DNA of 64,000 bases from contig JAIXOR010000059.1 of the NCBI GenBank assembly GCA_027486655.1, forward strand, positions 1-64,000, written 5' to 3'. Position 1 is the first letter of the stretch. The number at the start of each line of letters is the position of its first letter. Shown here piece by piece: positions 17,693 through 24,524 of this stretch. The position numbers were made by a program, and so were the translations under genes. The stretch comes from Verrucomicrobiaceae bacterium. Its GTDB lineage: Bacteria; Verrucomicrobiota; Verrucomicrobiia; Verrucomicrobiales; Akkermansiaceae. The notes under the pieces are model-generated. The model was not told the DNA's origin. It worked only from the letters and a program-made list of their open reading frames with translations, and made no database searches.

Positions 17693-18312
17693 GGTGACGG
17701 GCGTTTGGAGCGTCTTCGGAGCCCCCGGGTTTTCCAGGCGAGGTTCAGATGGAGGGCGGCGCTATCGAAAAACCGGATGACGGCGGCCGTGGGATCCCCC
17801 CCCTTCCAGGCGGGGGCCATGCTCCAGATGACTTTTTTCCATGACTCTTCATTCAGCCAGCGCTCGGCGGAGTATCCGGGAACAGCGGCGATGGCACCGG
17901 AGCGGGCGTCGATGAGGAGCAGCACGGTCCAGGCCCGGTCCTCGGCGGTTTCATGGATGTAGAAGGGGCAAACGTTGAGGAGCCAGAATCCGAAAAGCGT
18001 GAGCTTCAGATCCGGCGGCAGCATCACCGAACAGACATGGATCCGGAACTGCGGGAAACGTCGCCGCAGTTTCTCACGGGCGGCTTCGATCCTGCGGACA
18101 TCGGCTTCATTCCACAACCCGGCGGCATCGAGCACGGGCAGCAGCGGCGGCGGATTCTCCGGAAACAGCGCCATCACATCCGCGCCGGTGAATCCGCAGG
18201 ACGGGCAGCGGTTCGCATCCGCGGCGAGACCGGCCGCGCACGACGGGCACTGGAGTCCTCCGGAAGGACCCCGCACACCGCCACTGGGACGCCGATCGGT
18301 GATTGCGTTCAT
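17689..18312 (-). CDS. Zinc-ribbon plus TPM-like domain protein
   Basis: 207 residues. The N-terminus holds a zinc ribbon with two CxxC knuckles (CPSCAAGLAADANRCPSCGF). A TPM-like domain follows at about 60-180 (LLPVLDAAGLWNEADVRRIE, FRIHVCSVMLP, VLLLIDARSGAIAAVPGYSAE). No signal peptide is evident, though a weakly hydrophobic stretch (TLFGFWLLNVCPFYI) may associate with the membrane. It is joined to hisD upstream by an ATGA overlap (18309-18312) and to the next TPM gene downstream by another. Function unknown. The paired TPM proteins directly after a histidine-biosynthesis gene are unusual. Confidence 0.7.
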   Translation of the reverse strand: MNAITDRRPSGGVRGPSGGLQCPSCAAGLAADANRCPSCGFTGADVMALFPENPPPLLPVLDAAGLWNEADVRRIEAAREKLRRRFPQFRIHVCSVMLPPDLKLTLFGFWLLNVCPFYIHETAEDRAWTVLLLIDARSGAIAAVPGYSAERWLNEESWKKVIWSMAPAWKGGDPTAAVIRFFDSAALHLNLAWKTRGLRRRSKRPSP

Positions 18313-19598
18313 TTCTCAAGCCGGATGGCGGTGGATCGGCCGTGGGCGTCCAGGCCCTCGATGCGGGCGAACTCCTCAACGACGGGAAGCGAGGCGCGGA
18401 TGGATTTCTTGTCGAGGCGCACGATGCTGGTGCGGCGTTGGAATTGATCCGCGCGCAGGCCGGAAAACGATCGCCCGGCCCCTCCGGTGGGCAGGGTGTG
18501 GCTGGGGCCGGCGAGGAAATCCCCGACGGCGACCGGCGAATCGTTTCCAAGATAGATCGCACCGGCCGTGCGGATGCGCGGCAGCCATTTCTTCTCCGCG
18601 GAGGTGATCAACGAAAGGTGCTCGGGGCAGAAGGCATTCGAAATCGCCACGCCTTCCTCGAAGGACTTCACGTGCAGCAGGAAGGTGCCGGTCTTGAGCA
18701 CGTCACGGATGATCCGGCCGCGGGAGAGTGTGGCGAGTTGGCGATCGATCGCCTTGACCACCTTGCCGAGGAGCGCTTTGGAATCGGTGGCGAAGCCGAC
18801 CACGCTGTCACCGCCGTGCTCGGCCTGGGCAAGCATGTCCGCGGCGATGAATTCCGGGTTTCCGGTCTTGTCGGCAAGGATGAGGATCTCGCTGGGGCCG
18901 GGAAGCAGGTCGATGGAAACCGCCCCAACGAGCTGGCGTTTCGCCTCGACGACAAAGCGGTTGCCGGGGCCGAAAATGCGGTCCACAGGGCGGATCGACT
19001 TGGTGCCTAGGGCCAGTGCGGCGATCGCCTGGGCACCGCCGACCTTGATGATCTCGGTGGCTCCGGCAGCCTTCAGCGCGTGGAGCAAGGCCGGATTGAC
19101 CGATCCATCCGGCCCGCAGGGAGTGGCGGCAATGATTTCCGGCACCCCGGCGGCCTGGGCAAATCCCGCCGTCATCAGCGCGGTGGACACCAGCGGAGCC
19201 TTGCCACCCGGCACATAAACCCCCACCCGGTCAAACGGGGTGAAGCGCTCGCCGACGGTGGCACCCTCGGCATTGCGGGCGGACCAATCCTTGCGCAGGC
19301 TGCGTTTGGCGAAGGCGTGGATGTTCTTGAGACTGCGGGACACCGCTCGGCGGGTGGCCGGAGTGACGGCGCGCGAGGCGGCCTCGAGTTCCTCAGGAGT
19401 GACGAAGATCGACTTGCGGGTGAGCGCCGCGCCATCGAAGCGCTGGGTTAGGGTGATGAGGGCGTCATCGCCCTTGGCCGCCACCTGGGCGATGATGTCC
19501 GTGACCAGATCGCGCACCCCGGCCTCCGGGATGGCACGGCGGTTGAGGCGGCGGACGAACGGGGCGTATCCTGAATCCAGGTGGGAAAGAATTTTCAT
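18309..19598 (-). CDS. hisD: Histidinol dehydrogenase
   Basis: 429 residues, the family's usual length. Conserved blocks include FDRVGVYVPGGKAPLVSTALM, KVGGAQAIAALALGT, IFGPGNRFVVEAKRQL, DLLPGPSEILILAD, AQAEHGGDSVVGF, AFCPEHLSLI and GDFLAGPSHTLPTGGAGRSFSGL. They carry the Gln, His and Glu residues that bind zinc and catalyse the two-step NAD-dependent oxidation of histidinol to histidine. The enzyme is cytoplasmic and ends the histidine pathway. No other his gene is in the window. It heads a four-gene operon in which every junction is a 4-base ATGA overlap, with two TPM-type proteins and a lipoprotein downstream. Confidence 0.97.
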   Translation of the reverse strand: MKILSHLDSGYAPFVRRLNRRAIPEAGVRDLVTDIIAQVAAKGDDALITLTQRFDGAALTRKSIFVTPEELEAASRAVTPATRRAVSRSLKNIHAFAKRSLRKDWSARNAEGATVGERFTPFDRVGVYVPGGKAPLVSTALMTAGFAQAAGVPEIIAATPCGPDGSVNPALLHALKAAGATEIIKVGGAQAIAALALGTKSIRPVDRIFGPGNRFVVEAKRQLVGAVSIDLLPGPSEILILADKTGNPEFIAADMLAQAEHGGDSVVGFATDSKALLGKVVKAIDRQLATLSRGRIIRDVLKTGTFLLHVKSFEEGVAISNAFCPEHLSLITSAEKKWLPRIRTAGAIYLGNDSPVAVGDFLAGPSHTLPTGGAGRSFSGLRADQFQRRTSIVRLDKKSIRASLPVVEEFARIEGLDAHGRSTAIRLEK

Positions 19599-19687
19599 GC
19601 CGGCGGGAACTGGCGGAAGATGTACGGCTCCAACCGATTAGCCAAGCATGTTCCGGGCCCTCGTTCGCGTAAACCCCGCAGCCCCCT

Positions 19688-20572
19688 TCACGCGGGAAAC
19701 ACATTCGCCAGCACCAGCCCGCCCACCAGCGCGCCGGCGGCGATGCGATACCAGCCGAAGAGCGAGAGCCCGTGGCTTTGCAGGTAGGAGACCAGCCATT
19801 TCACAGCAAGCGCGGCGGAGACGGTGGCCGCGATGATGCCCACGATGAGAGGCAGCGGGCCGTAGGTTTCCCACATCAGCTTGGTGCCGCCAAACCAGAC
19901 ATCATAGGTGCCGCCGAAGCCCTCCACCTTCCACAGAGCCTTCTTGGCTGTGGCGGCGGTGAGCGTGAGCACGCCTAACAAAAACGAATACTCCACCGCC
20001 GCCTTCACCGAAAGCCCGACGAGCAGGCCACCGACGATGGTCATCAGGCTGCGGCTGGTGCCGGGCCACATGGCCACGCATTGGAGAAAACCGACGATGA
20101 GCGCCATCTTCCAGGTCATCTCCAGAAGGCCCATGCCGTCGCTGGTCTTGCCGGAGCGTTTTTTCCACCAGGCGGTGGCGATGATGAGCACGCCGCCCAC
20201 CACCCAGGCGGCGACGATGGGCCAGGTGCCGAAGAGTTTCGCCTCGATCCAATCGTTGAGCGCCAGACCGATCACCGCCGCGGGCAGGAAACCGACTAGG
20301 ATGCAGATCGCGAGGCGAAGGCCTTCCGCATCCATGCCGAGCACGCCGCGGATCATCTGCAGCACCCGGGGATAGTAGAGCCCCACCACGGCGAGGATCG
20401 CCCCTCCCTGGATGCAGATCGCGAAGGTGTCGGCCGCCGCCTTGTCGAGCGGCGACCGCGTGCCGATGCCCATGAGGTGCTGGGCGACAAGGAGGTGGCC
20501 GGTGGAGCTGATCGGGAGGTATTCGGTGATGCCTTCGATCAAGCCGAGGAGGAATGCTTGCCAGGGTGCCAT
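19688..20572 (-). CDS. uppP: Undecaprenyl-diphosphatase
   Basis: 294 residues from ATG 20572; a longer in-frame extension upstream is the reverse of the neighbouring gene and is excluded. The N-terminus MAPWQAFLLGLIEGITEYLP leads directly into the BacA/UppP signature EGITEYLPISSTGHL. The second signature is PGTSRSLMTIVGGLLVGLS near residue 175. About eight membrane helices are visible. The enzyme dephosphorylates undecaprenyl pyrophosphate in the membrane, recycling the carrier for peptidoglycan and other wall polymers, and confers bacitracin tolerance when abundant. It lies 89 bases upstream of hisD on the same strand and diverges from the DUF2062 gene. A leucine TTA codon occurs at 19975 in the TTGTTAGGC context. 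Confidence 0.96.
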   Translation of the reverse strand: MAPWQAFLLGLIEGITEYLPISSTGHLLVAQHLMGIGTRSPLDKAAADTFAICIQGGAILAVVGLYYPRVLQMIRGVLGMDAEGLRLAICILVGFLPAAVIGLALNDWIEAKLFGTWPIVAAWVVGGVLIIATAWWKKRSGKTSDGMGLLEMTWKMALIVGFLQCVAMWPGTSRSLMTIVGGLLVGLSVKAAVEYSFLLGVLTLTAATAKKALWKVEGFGGTYDVWFGGTKLMWETYGPLPLIVGIIAATVSAALAVKWLVSYLQSHGLSLFGWYRIAAGALVGGLVLANVFPA

Positions 20573-20583
20573 GGTCGGGCGGG

Positions 20584-20612
20584 ACTCTGCGGGGTCCAAT
20601 CCGGGGCTGCAA
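20584..20612 (-). promoter_or_regulatory. Candidate promoter of uppP
   Basis: Minus-strand TTGCAG (20607-20612), a 17-base spacer and CAGAGT (20584-20589). Transcription would start about 5 bases before the uppP ATG at 20572. The -10 is weak. Confidence 0.3.
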
Positions 20613-20674
20613 GGCATTTGCGGTTGCCAGCACGGGGCGGACGGTGGATGTTCCGCCCGCTTGACACCCACCCG

Positions 20675-21241
20675 ATGAAAAAGCGCTACCTCAGATTGGT
20701 CAGGAAGGCGTTCCGCTCCCTGCGGCACCCGCGCCTGCGCCACAAGCCCTGGTGGCAGGCGATTTCGCGTCCCTTGTTCCACCGGAGCCTGTGGATGCCG
20801 TGCCGGGACACCGTGGCCACCGGGCTGGCGATCGGGTTGTTTTTCTCGATGGTGCCGCTGATCCCGCAATCGATCTTCGCGGCGATCCTCGCGATGCGGG
20901 TGAAGGCAAACGTGCCGATGGCGATGGCCGCGTGTTTCATCAGCAATCCCTTCACCAACGCCCCCTTCTGGTTCGCCCAGATCCGCCTCGGCCAATGGCT
21001 GATCGATACGCTCTCGCTGCCCATCCCGCATTTCTTCCAGAAAGTGCAGATGCACCTGCCCGGCGTGGGTGAGATCTCCGTGAGCAACTTCATCGTCGGC
21101 TTCGTCGCCCTCGGGCTGATCATGGCCTTGTGTGCCTACCCGATCGTGCACGTCTTCTCGGCCATCATGCCGCACCACCTGCCGGTGCGCCGCCGCGCGC
21201 TGAGGGAGCGGCGCGAGCGTTCGATCGAGCCATCCGCCTGA
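20675..21241 (+). CDS. DUF2062 membrane protein
   Basis: 188 residues from ATG 20675 (MKKRYLRLVRKAFRSLRHPRL). A strongly basic N-terminus leads into the DUF2062 domain, with SRPLFHRSLWMPCRDTVATG and LAIGLFFSMVPLIPQSIFAA, then FISNPFTNAPFWFAQIRLG, and two or three membrane helices. The tail is again basic (RRRALRERRERS). DUF2062 proteins are inner-membrane proteins without an established reaction; some are fused to glycosyltransferases. The gene diverges from uppP across 102 bases and converges with the small zinc-ribbon gene at 21249. Confidence 0.85.
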   Translation: MKKRYLRLVRKAFRSLRHPRLRHKPWWQAISRPLFHRSLWMPCRDTVATGLAIGLFFSMVPLIPQSIFAAILAMRVKANVPMAMAACFISNPFTNAPFWFAQIRLGQWLIDTLSLPIPHFFQKVQMHLPGVGEISVSNFIVGFVALGLIMALCAYPIVHVFSAIMPHHLPVRRRALRERRERSIEPSA

Positions 21242-21248
21242 TCCGCCG

Positions 21249-21551
21249 TCAAAGACACACGCGAAACGCGCCGACCGTCATCAGGATCAGCAGGATCACT
21301 CCGAGGATCCACCAATACCACTTAACGCCGATCTGCCGGTGTGGCTTGCCGCCGAATTCCCTGGCGACGAAATCATCGTAATCGAAGTCCTCATCCGGCA
21401 GATCAAGGCCATCGCAGGATTTGTCCTGCTCCCACGATCGCTTCTTGCGAGTGGCGGCGGGTTTCGACTTTTTCGCGCATCCGGGGCAGGGCTTGCCCAC
21501 GCGCACCTCGCGATCGCAGAACGGGCAGATGTAAGTCAGGGGATCGGCCAT
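21249..21551 (-). CDS. Small zinc-ribbon membrane protein
   Basis: 100 residues. The N-terminus has two CxxC pairs (YICPFCDREVRVGKPCPGCAKK) forming a likely zinc ribbon. An acidic stretch (LDLPDEDFDYDDFVAREFGG) follows, then one C-terminal transmembrane segment (WYWWILGVILLILMTVGAF). Topology would put the ribbon in the cytoplasm. This layout is common for small PVC proteins of unknown role. The gene stands alone between the convergent DUF2062 gene and the pectate-lyase-fold gene. Confidence 0.75.
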   Translation of the reverse strand: MADPLTYICPFCDREVRVGKPCPGCAKKSKPAATRKKRSWEQDKSCDGLDLPDEDFDYDDFVAREFGGKPHRQIGVKWYWWILGVILLILMTVGAFRVCL

Positions 21552-21612
21552 CGGACCGCTTTACCTGAATCGATGGCCCGCCGCCGGGCAAGTCCGGATC
21601 GGGCCGGCTTGC

Positions 21613-23319
21613 TCACTTCGGAGCCAGGGGAGCTCCGTCCGCTCCGGTGTTGCCGGTCACCTCGCTGGATGGATTCCCATGCAAACGAAGTGTCGCCTCG
21701 GTGGTCTCGATGCGGTTGCGGGCAAAGCGCAGGTTCTCCACGCCCTCGACGATCACATCGCCGTAGAACCGGTTGTTTTCGATCACGATGTCATGAAACG
21801 CCCGCGGGCCGGCCCAGGCGGCATCGCCACCGGTCTTGGGGGCACCGCTGACGATCAAGGCCGCCCGATCGTTGCCACGGCCCCGCCGCATCGTGCAGCC
21901 GGTGATGCGGGCACCGGCCGGAAACACGCCCTCGACCCGCTCCGAGTAAAACCACATCAGCGCCCGCGTCGTGCAACCCTCCAGGATCACCGGCGCTTGA
22001 AACCGGCAGCTCATGCCGATGTGGCAGTTTCTCAGTACGGCCCGCGGATTGGCGGACTCCGGATTCCACACCATCGTCCCCGGCTTCCATCCCTCGACCG
22101 CGCGATCCAGCGTGATCAGACAATCGGGCGCCCTGTCGGCTTCCCCCGGGATCGCGGGGTTCGGCCGGGTCTCCACGGCGAGCACCCGGGCATTTCCTAA
22201 CAAACGTGCGCTTTCCTCATCGGCTGCGGTGATCGGTCCCTGCACGCGCCAGGGTACGAACAGCAGGGGAAACTTCTGCTTAACCTCGATGCGCGTCGGC
22301 GAGAGCACCCGGGATACCACGCTCGAGTGGGTGGAGATGTTGAATGCATCATCCCCCATGCCGCTGACGATGCAGTCTTCCCACAGCAAAGCCCCGCGAT
22401 TTCCCTTCACGTGAAAACCATCGCGCCAGGTGGAAAGCAGCCGCCCGCTGCCCGGCTTGGGCCGGATGTGCGCGCGGCGGAAGACCACCTCGCCCTCGTT
22501 GCGGTCGATTTCAAATCCGAACCAGGGCGCGGACCAGAGCTCGATGTCCTCGAAGCACACGCCCTTGTTGCCACTCACGCGGAACATCGCACCGGGTCCC
22601 CGGCGGTGCGCCAGGCCCGGCACCGGCAGCGAGATCCTCGTTTGACCCGCGGTGATCGCCCCGTACGCCTTGAACTCCACGGCGGGCGTCAACACCGCTG
22701 TTCCATCAGCCACTCCGGCCTCGATCCTCTCCACCCAGACATGCCGATGCCGGTCGGGCTCTTCCCCGCCTTCCCACAACAACGCGAAAAACGCCTGCTC
22801 GCCACCCGCTTTCGTCGGCCCGCCCGTGGGAGGCGCCGCGCCAGCCGCCAGCCGCACCTCGATCCGCCGCCGCGCCGCATCCACGGCGGTCACCGTTCCA
22901 TCCACAAATGGCAGCGGCACATGATCCACCTTGAGACCGCACACCCGCACCTTTCCACATCTTGTGAGCGAGAGAAACCTCGGCTCCCGATCTAACAAAA
23001 ACACCGCACCCCCACCCTCGATGACAAGACCCTCCACGCCATCGAACTCGAACAACCAAGGCCCGGGAATGCTCGCGACGCGATAACTGCGCCCCGGGGA
23101 GAATCGCAGGGTCGTCGGTCGATCGGTGTCGTTTCGCGCCGCGGCCACCATCCGTGAGATGGCCGGGCCGTCATCCGTGACCCCATCGCCCACGACTCCG
23201 AAGTCCCGTGCATCCAACACGGCGGCGCACGAAGAACCGGGGCCGGCCAGGATCCACAGCACCAGCACGATCCCGAGCCGCCCGGGCGTCCGCACGATTT
23301 CCCTCAACACCCGACGCAT
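21613..23319 (-). CDS. Secreted right-handed beta-helix (pectate-lyase-superfamily) protein
   Basis: 568 residues from ATG 23319 (MRRVLREIVRTPG); an in-frame ATG at 23379 is the alternative. A signal peptide (LGIVLVLWILAGPGSSCA) is followed by VLDARDFGVVGDGVTDDGPAI, the hallmark opening of the pectate_lyase_3 superfamily used by phage tailspikes and polysaccharide lyases. Asn-rich beta-helix rungs follow (NRFYGDVIVEGVENLRFARNRI near the end). It probably acts outside the cell or in the periplasm on a polysaccharide; which one cannot be told, and some family members are non-catalytic. Two leucine TTA codons (22195, 22993) sit in TTGTTAG contexts. Confidence 0.75.
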   Translation of the reverse strand: MRRVLREIVRTPGRLGIVLVLWILAGPGSSCAAVLDARDFGVVGDGVTDDGPAISRMVAAARNDTDRPTTLRFSPGRSYRVASIPGPWLFEFDGVEGLVIEGGGAVFLLDREPRFLSLTRCGKVRVCGLKVDHVPLPFVDGTVTAVDAARRRIEVRLAAGAAPPTGGPTKAGGEQAFFALLWEGGEEPDRHRHVWVERIEAGVADGTAVLTPAVEFKAYGAITAGQTRISLPVPGLAHRRGPGAMFRVSGNKGVCFEDIELWSAPWFGFEIDRNEGEVVFRRAHIRPKPGSGRLLSTWRDGFHVKGNRGALLWEDCIVSGMGDDAFNISTHSSVVSRVLSPTRIEVKQKFPLLFVPWRVQGPITAADEESARLLGNARVLAVETRPNPAIPGEADRAPDCLITLDRAVEGWKPGTMVWNPESANPRAVLRNCHIGMSCRFQAPVILEGCTTRALMWFYSERVEGVFPAGARITGCTMRRGRGNDRAALIVSGAPKTGGDAAWAGPRAFHDIVIENNRFYGDVIVEGVENLRFARNRIETTEATLRLHGNPSSEVTGNTGADGAPLAPK

Positions 23320-23407
23320 CGTTTCCAAGCTTTCCACAACGTCCGCAGGCAGCCCCGCCTTTCCGGGAAATCGCGGCATGGCAGCGGCGGGCCGCGCGTC
23401 TGTTCAC

Positions 23408-23436
23408 TTGACCTGCGTGCCCTCCGGGTTCAGGTT
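23408..23436 (+). promoter_or_regulatory. Candidate promoter of the L,D-transpeptidase gene
   Basis: TTGACC (23408-23413), a 17-base spacer and CAGGTT (23431-23436). The -35 is good and the -10 poor. Predicted transcription begins about 3 bases before the ATG at 23446. Confidence 0.35.
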
Positions 23437-23445
23437 CCGCCGCCC

Positions 23446-24078
23446 ATGAAGCGCACGATCCAGGACTTCCCGTATCTCGCCACCGCCGCGCTCGCCGTCC
23501 TCGCGCTGAGTTCCTGCGAACTCGGCGGACCCCGCAAATCCGGATACATGGCCGGCGTCGGCAATCCGGTGCAGCAGCAGGTATCCAACGGCCCGCACCA
23601 CCCCGCGCCCGCGATCCCGGACGATATCTCTTACTGGGACGGAGACGGCGTCCAGGGCAGCCCGCTGGTGAAAATCAACCGCCAGCAGCAAAAAGCCTTT
23701 TTCTACAAGGGCGGCGTGCTCGTCGGCGTGTCGAAGATCTCCAGCGGCAGCGAGGACCACGCCACCCCTCCCGGCCGCTACAAGATCATTCAGAAGAGCA
23801 AGGACCACAAATCCTCCCTCTACGGCGTCTTCAAGGACCGCAGCACCGGCATGACCACCAATGACAACGTGGACATCCGCGTGGACAAGCCCAAGCCCAA
23901 CGAAATCTACTACCCCGCGCCGATGCCGAACTTCATGCGCTTCACCGGCGGCATCGGCATGCACACCGGATACCTTCCCGGATACGCCGCCTCCCACGGC
24001 TGCATCCGCATGCCCCACCACATGTCCGAGAAGTTCTTTGAAAACGTCTCGGTCGGAACCCCGGTCATCGTCGAGTGA
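23446..24078 (+). CDS. L,D-transpeptidase (YkuD family) lipoprotein
   Basis: 210 residues. An N-terminal lipoprotein signal ends in LALSSC (lipobox LSSC). The YkuD domain covers about 65-210, with substrate-side segments PLVKINRQQQKAFFYKGG and TPPGRYKI and the catalytic motif HTGYLPGYAASHGCIRMP, which supplies the His, Ser-His and nucleophilic Cys. Such enzymes form 3-3 peptidoglycan cross-links or attach proteins to peptidoglycan in the periplasm. Its stop overlaps the rhodanese start (TGATG, 24076-24080), so the two are translationally coupled, although no functional link is known. Confidence 0.92.
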   Translation: MKRTIQDFPYLATAALAVLALSSCELGGPRKSGYMAGVGNPVQQQVSNGPHHPAPAIPDDISYWDGDGVQGSPLVKINRQQQKAFFYKGGVLVGVSKISSGSEDHATPPGRYKIIQKSKDHKSSLYGVFKDRSTGMTTNDNVDIRVDKPKPNEIYYPAPMPNFMRFTGGIGMHTGYLPGYAASHGCIRMPHHMSEKFFENVSVGTPVIVE

Positions 24079-24446
24079 TGCACGGTTTCCCCGAATCCCT
24101 TCCGGACGCCGCCACCACGCTGGAAATCAGCCCGCGCGCCGTTGCCGAATGGCACCACCTGCCCCTCGATCAGCGCCCGCGCCTCATCGACTGCCGCGAG
24201 GATGACGAACTCGCCATCTGCAGCATCGAGGGCCACGAATGGATCCCTCTCGGCGCCTTTCCGCAGGTGATCGAAAAACTCACCGCCGGCAGCGAACGCG
24301 GAGTCGTCATCTACTGCCACCACGGCATGCGTTCCCAACGCGCCGCCGCCTTCCTCCGCGCCCACGGCGTGGAAAACGCGTTCTCCATGAGCGGTGGCAT
24401 CGACATGTGGTCGGACATCATCGACTCGTCCGTGCCGCGGTATTGA
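24078..24446 (+). CDS. Rhodanese-domain sulfurtransferase
   Basis: 122 residues from ATG 24078, overlapping the upstream stop by one base. A single rhodanese domain is present: PRLIDCREDDELAICSIEGH, then WIPLGAFPQ, then the active-site loop YCHHGMRSQRAA with its catalytic cysteine, and a C-terminal SMSGGIDMWSD. Cytoplasmic sulfur transfer or a related persulfide role is likely. A truncated, diverged copy of its central part lies at 27432-27563, so the gene was once partly duplicated. Confidence 0.92.
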   Translation: MHGFPESLPDAATTLEISPRAVAEWHHLPLDQRPRLIDCREDDELAICSIEGHEWIPLGAFPQVIEKLTAGSERGVVIYCHHGMRSQRAAAFLRAHGVENAFSMSGGIDMWSDIIDSSVPRY

Positions 24447-24463
24447 GAAACCGCCATCCTGAG

Positions 24464-24514
24464 ATGATAGGTGGGGATTGATTCCTTGCCACTTGTTCGC
24501 GGACATCCTATCAT
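24464..24514. repeat. 8-base inverted repeat around the DUF3160 promoter
   Basis: ATGATAGG (24464-24471) and CCTATCAT (24507-24514) are perfect inverted repeats 35 bases apart. The right arm contains the -10 hexamer TATCAT of the promoter at 24486-24514, so a protein bound to both arms could block or loop the promoter. The left arm lies just past the rhodanese stop. Confidence 0.4.
24486..24514 (+). promoter_or_regulatory. Strong candidate promoter of the DUF3160 gene
   Basis: TTGCCA (24486-24491), exactly 17 bases, then TATCAT (24509-24514): five of six matches to each consensus hexamer, the best sigma-70-type promoter in the window. Transcription would start near 24521, 4 bases before the ATG at 24525. 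Confidence 0.6.
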
Positions 24515-24524
24515 TTGGGTTGTG

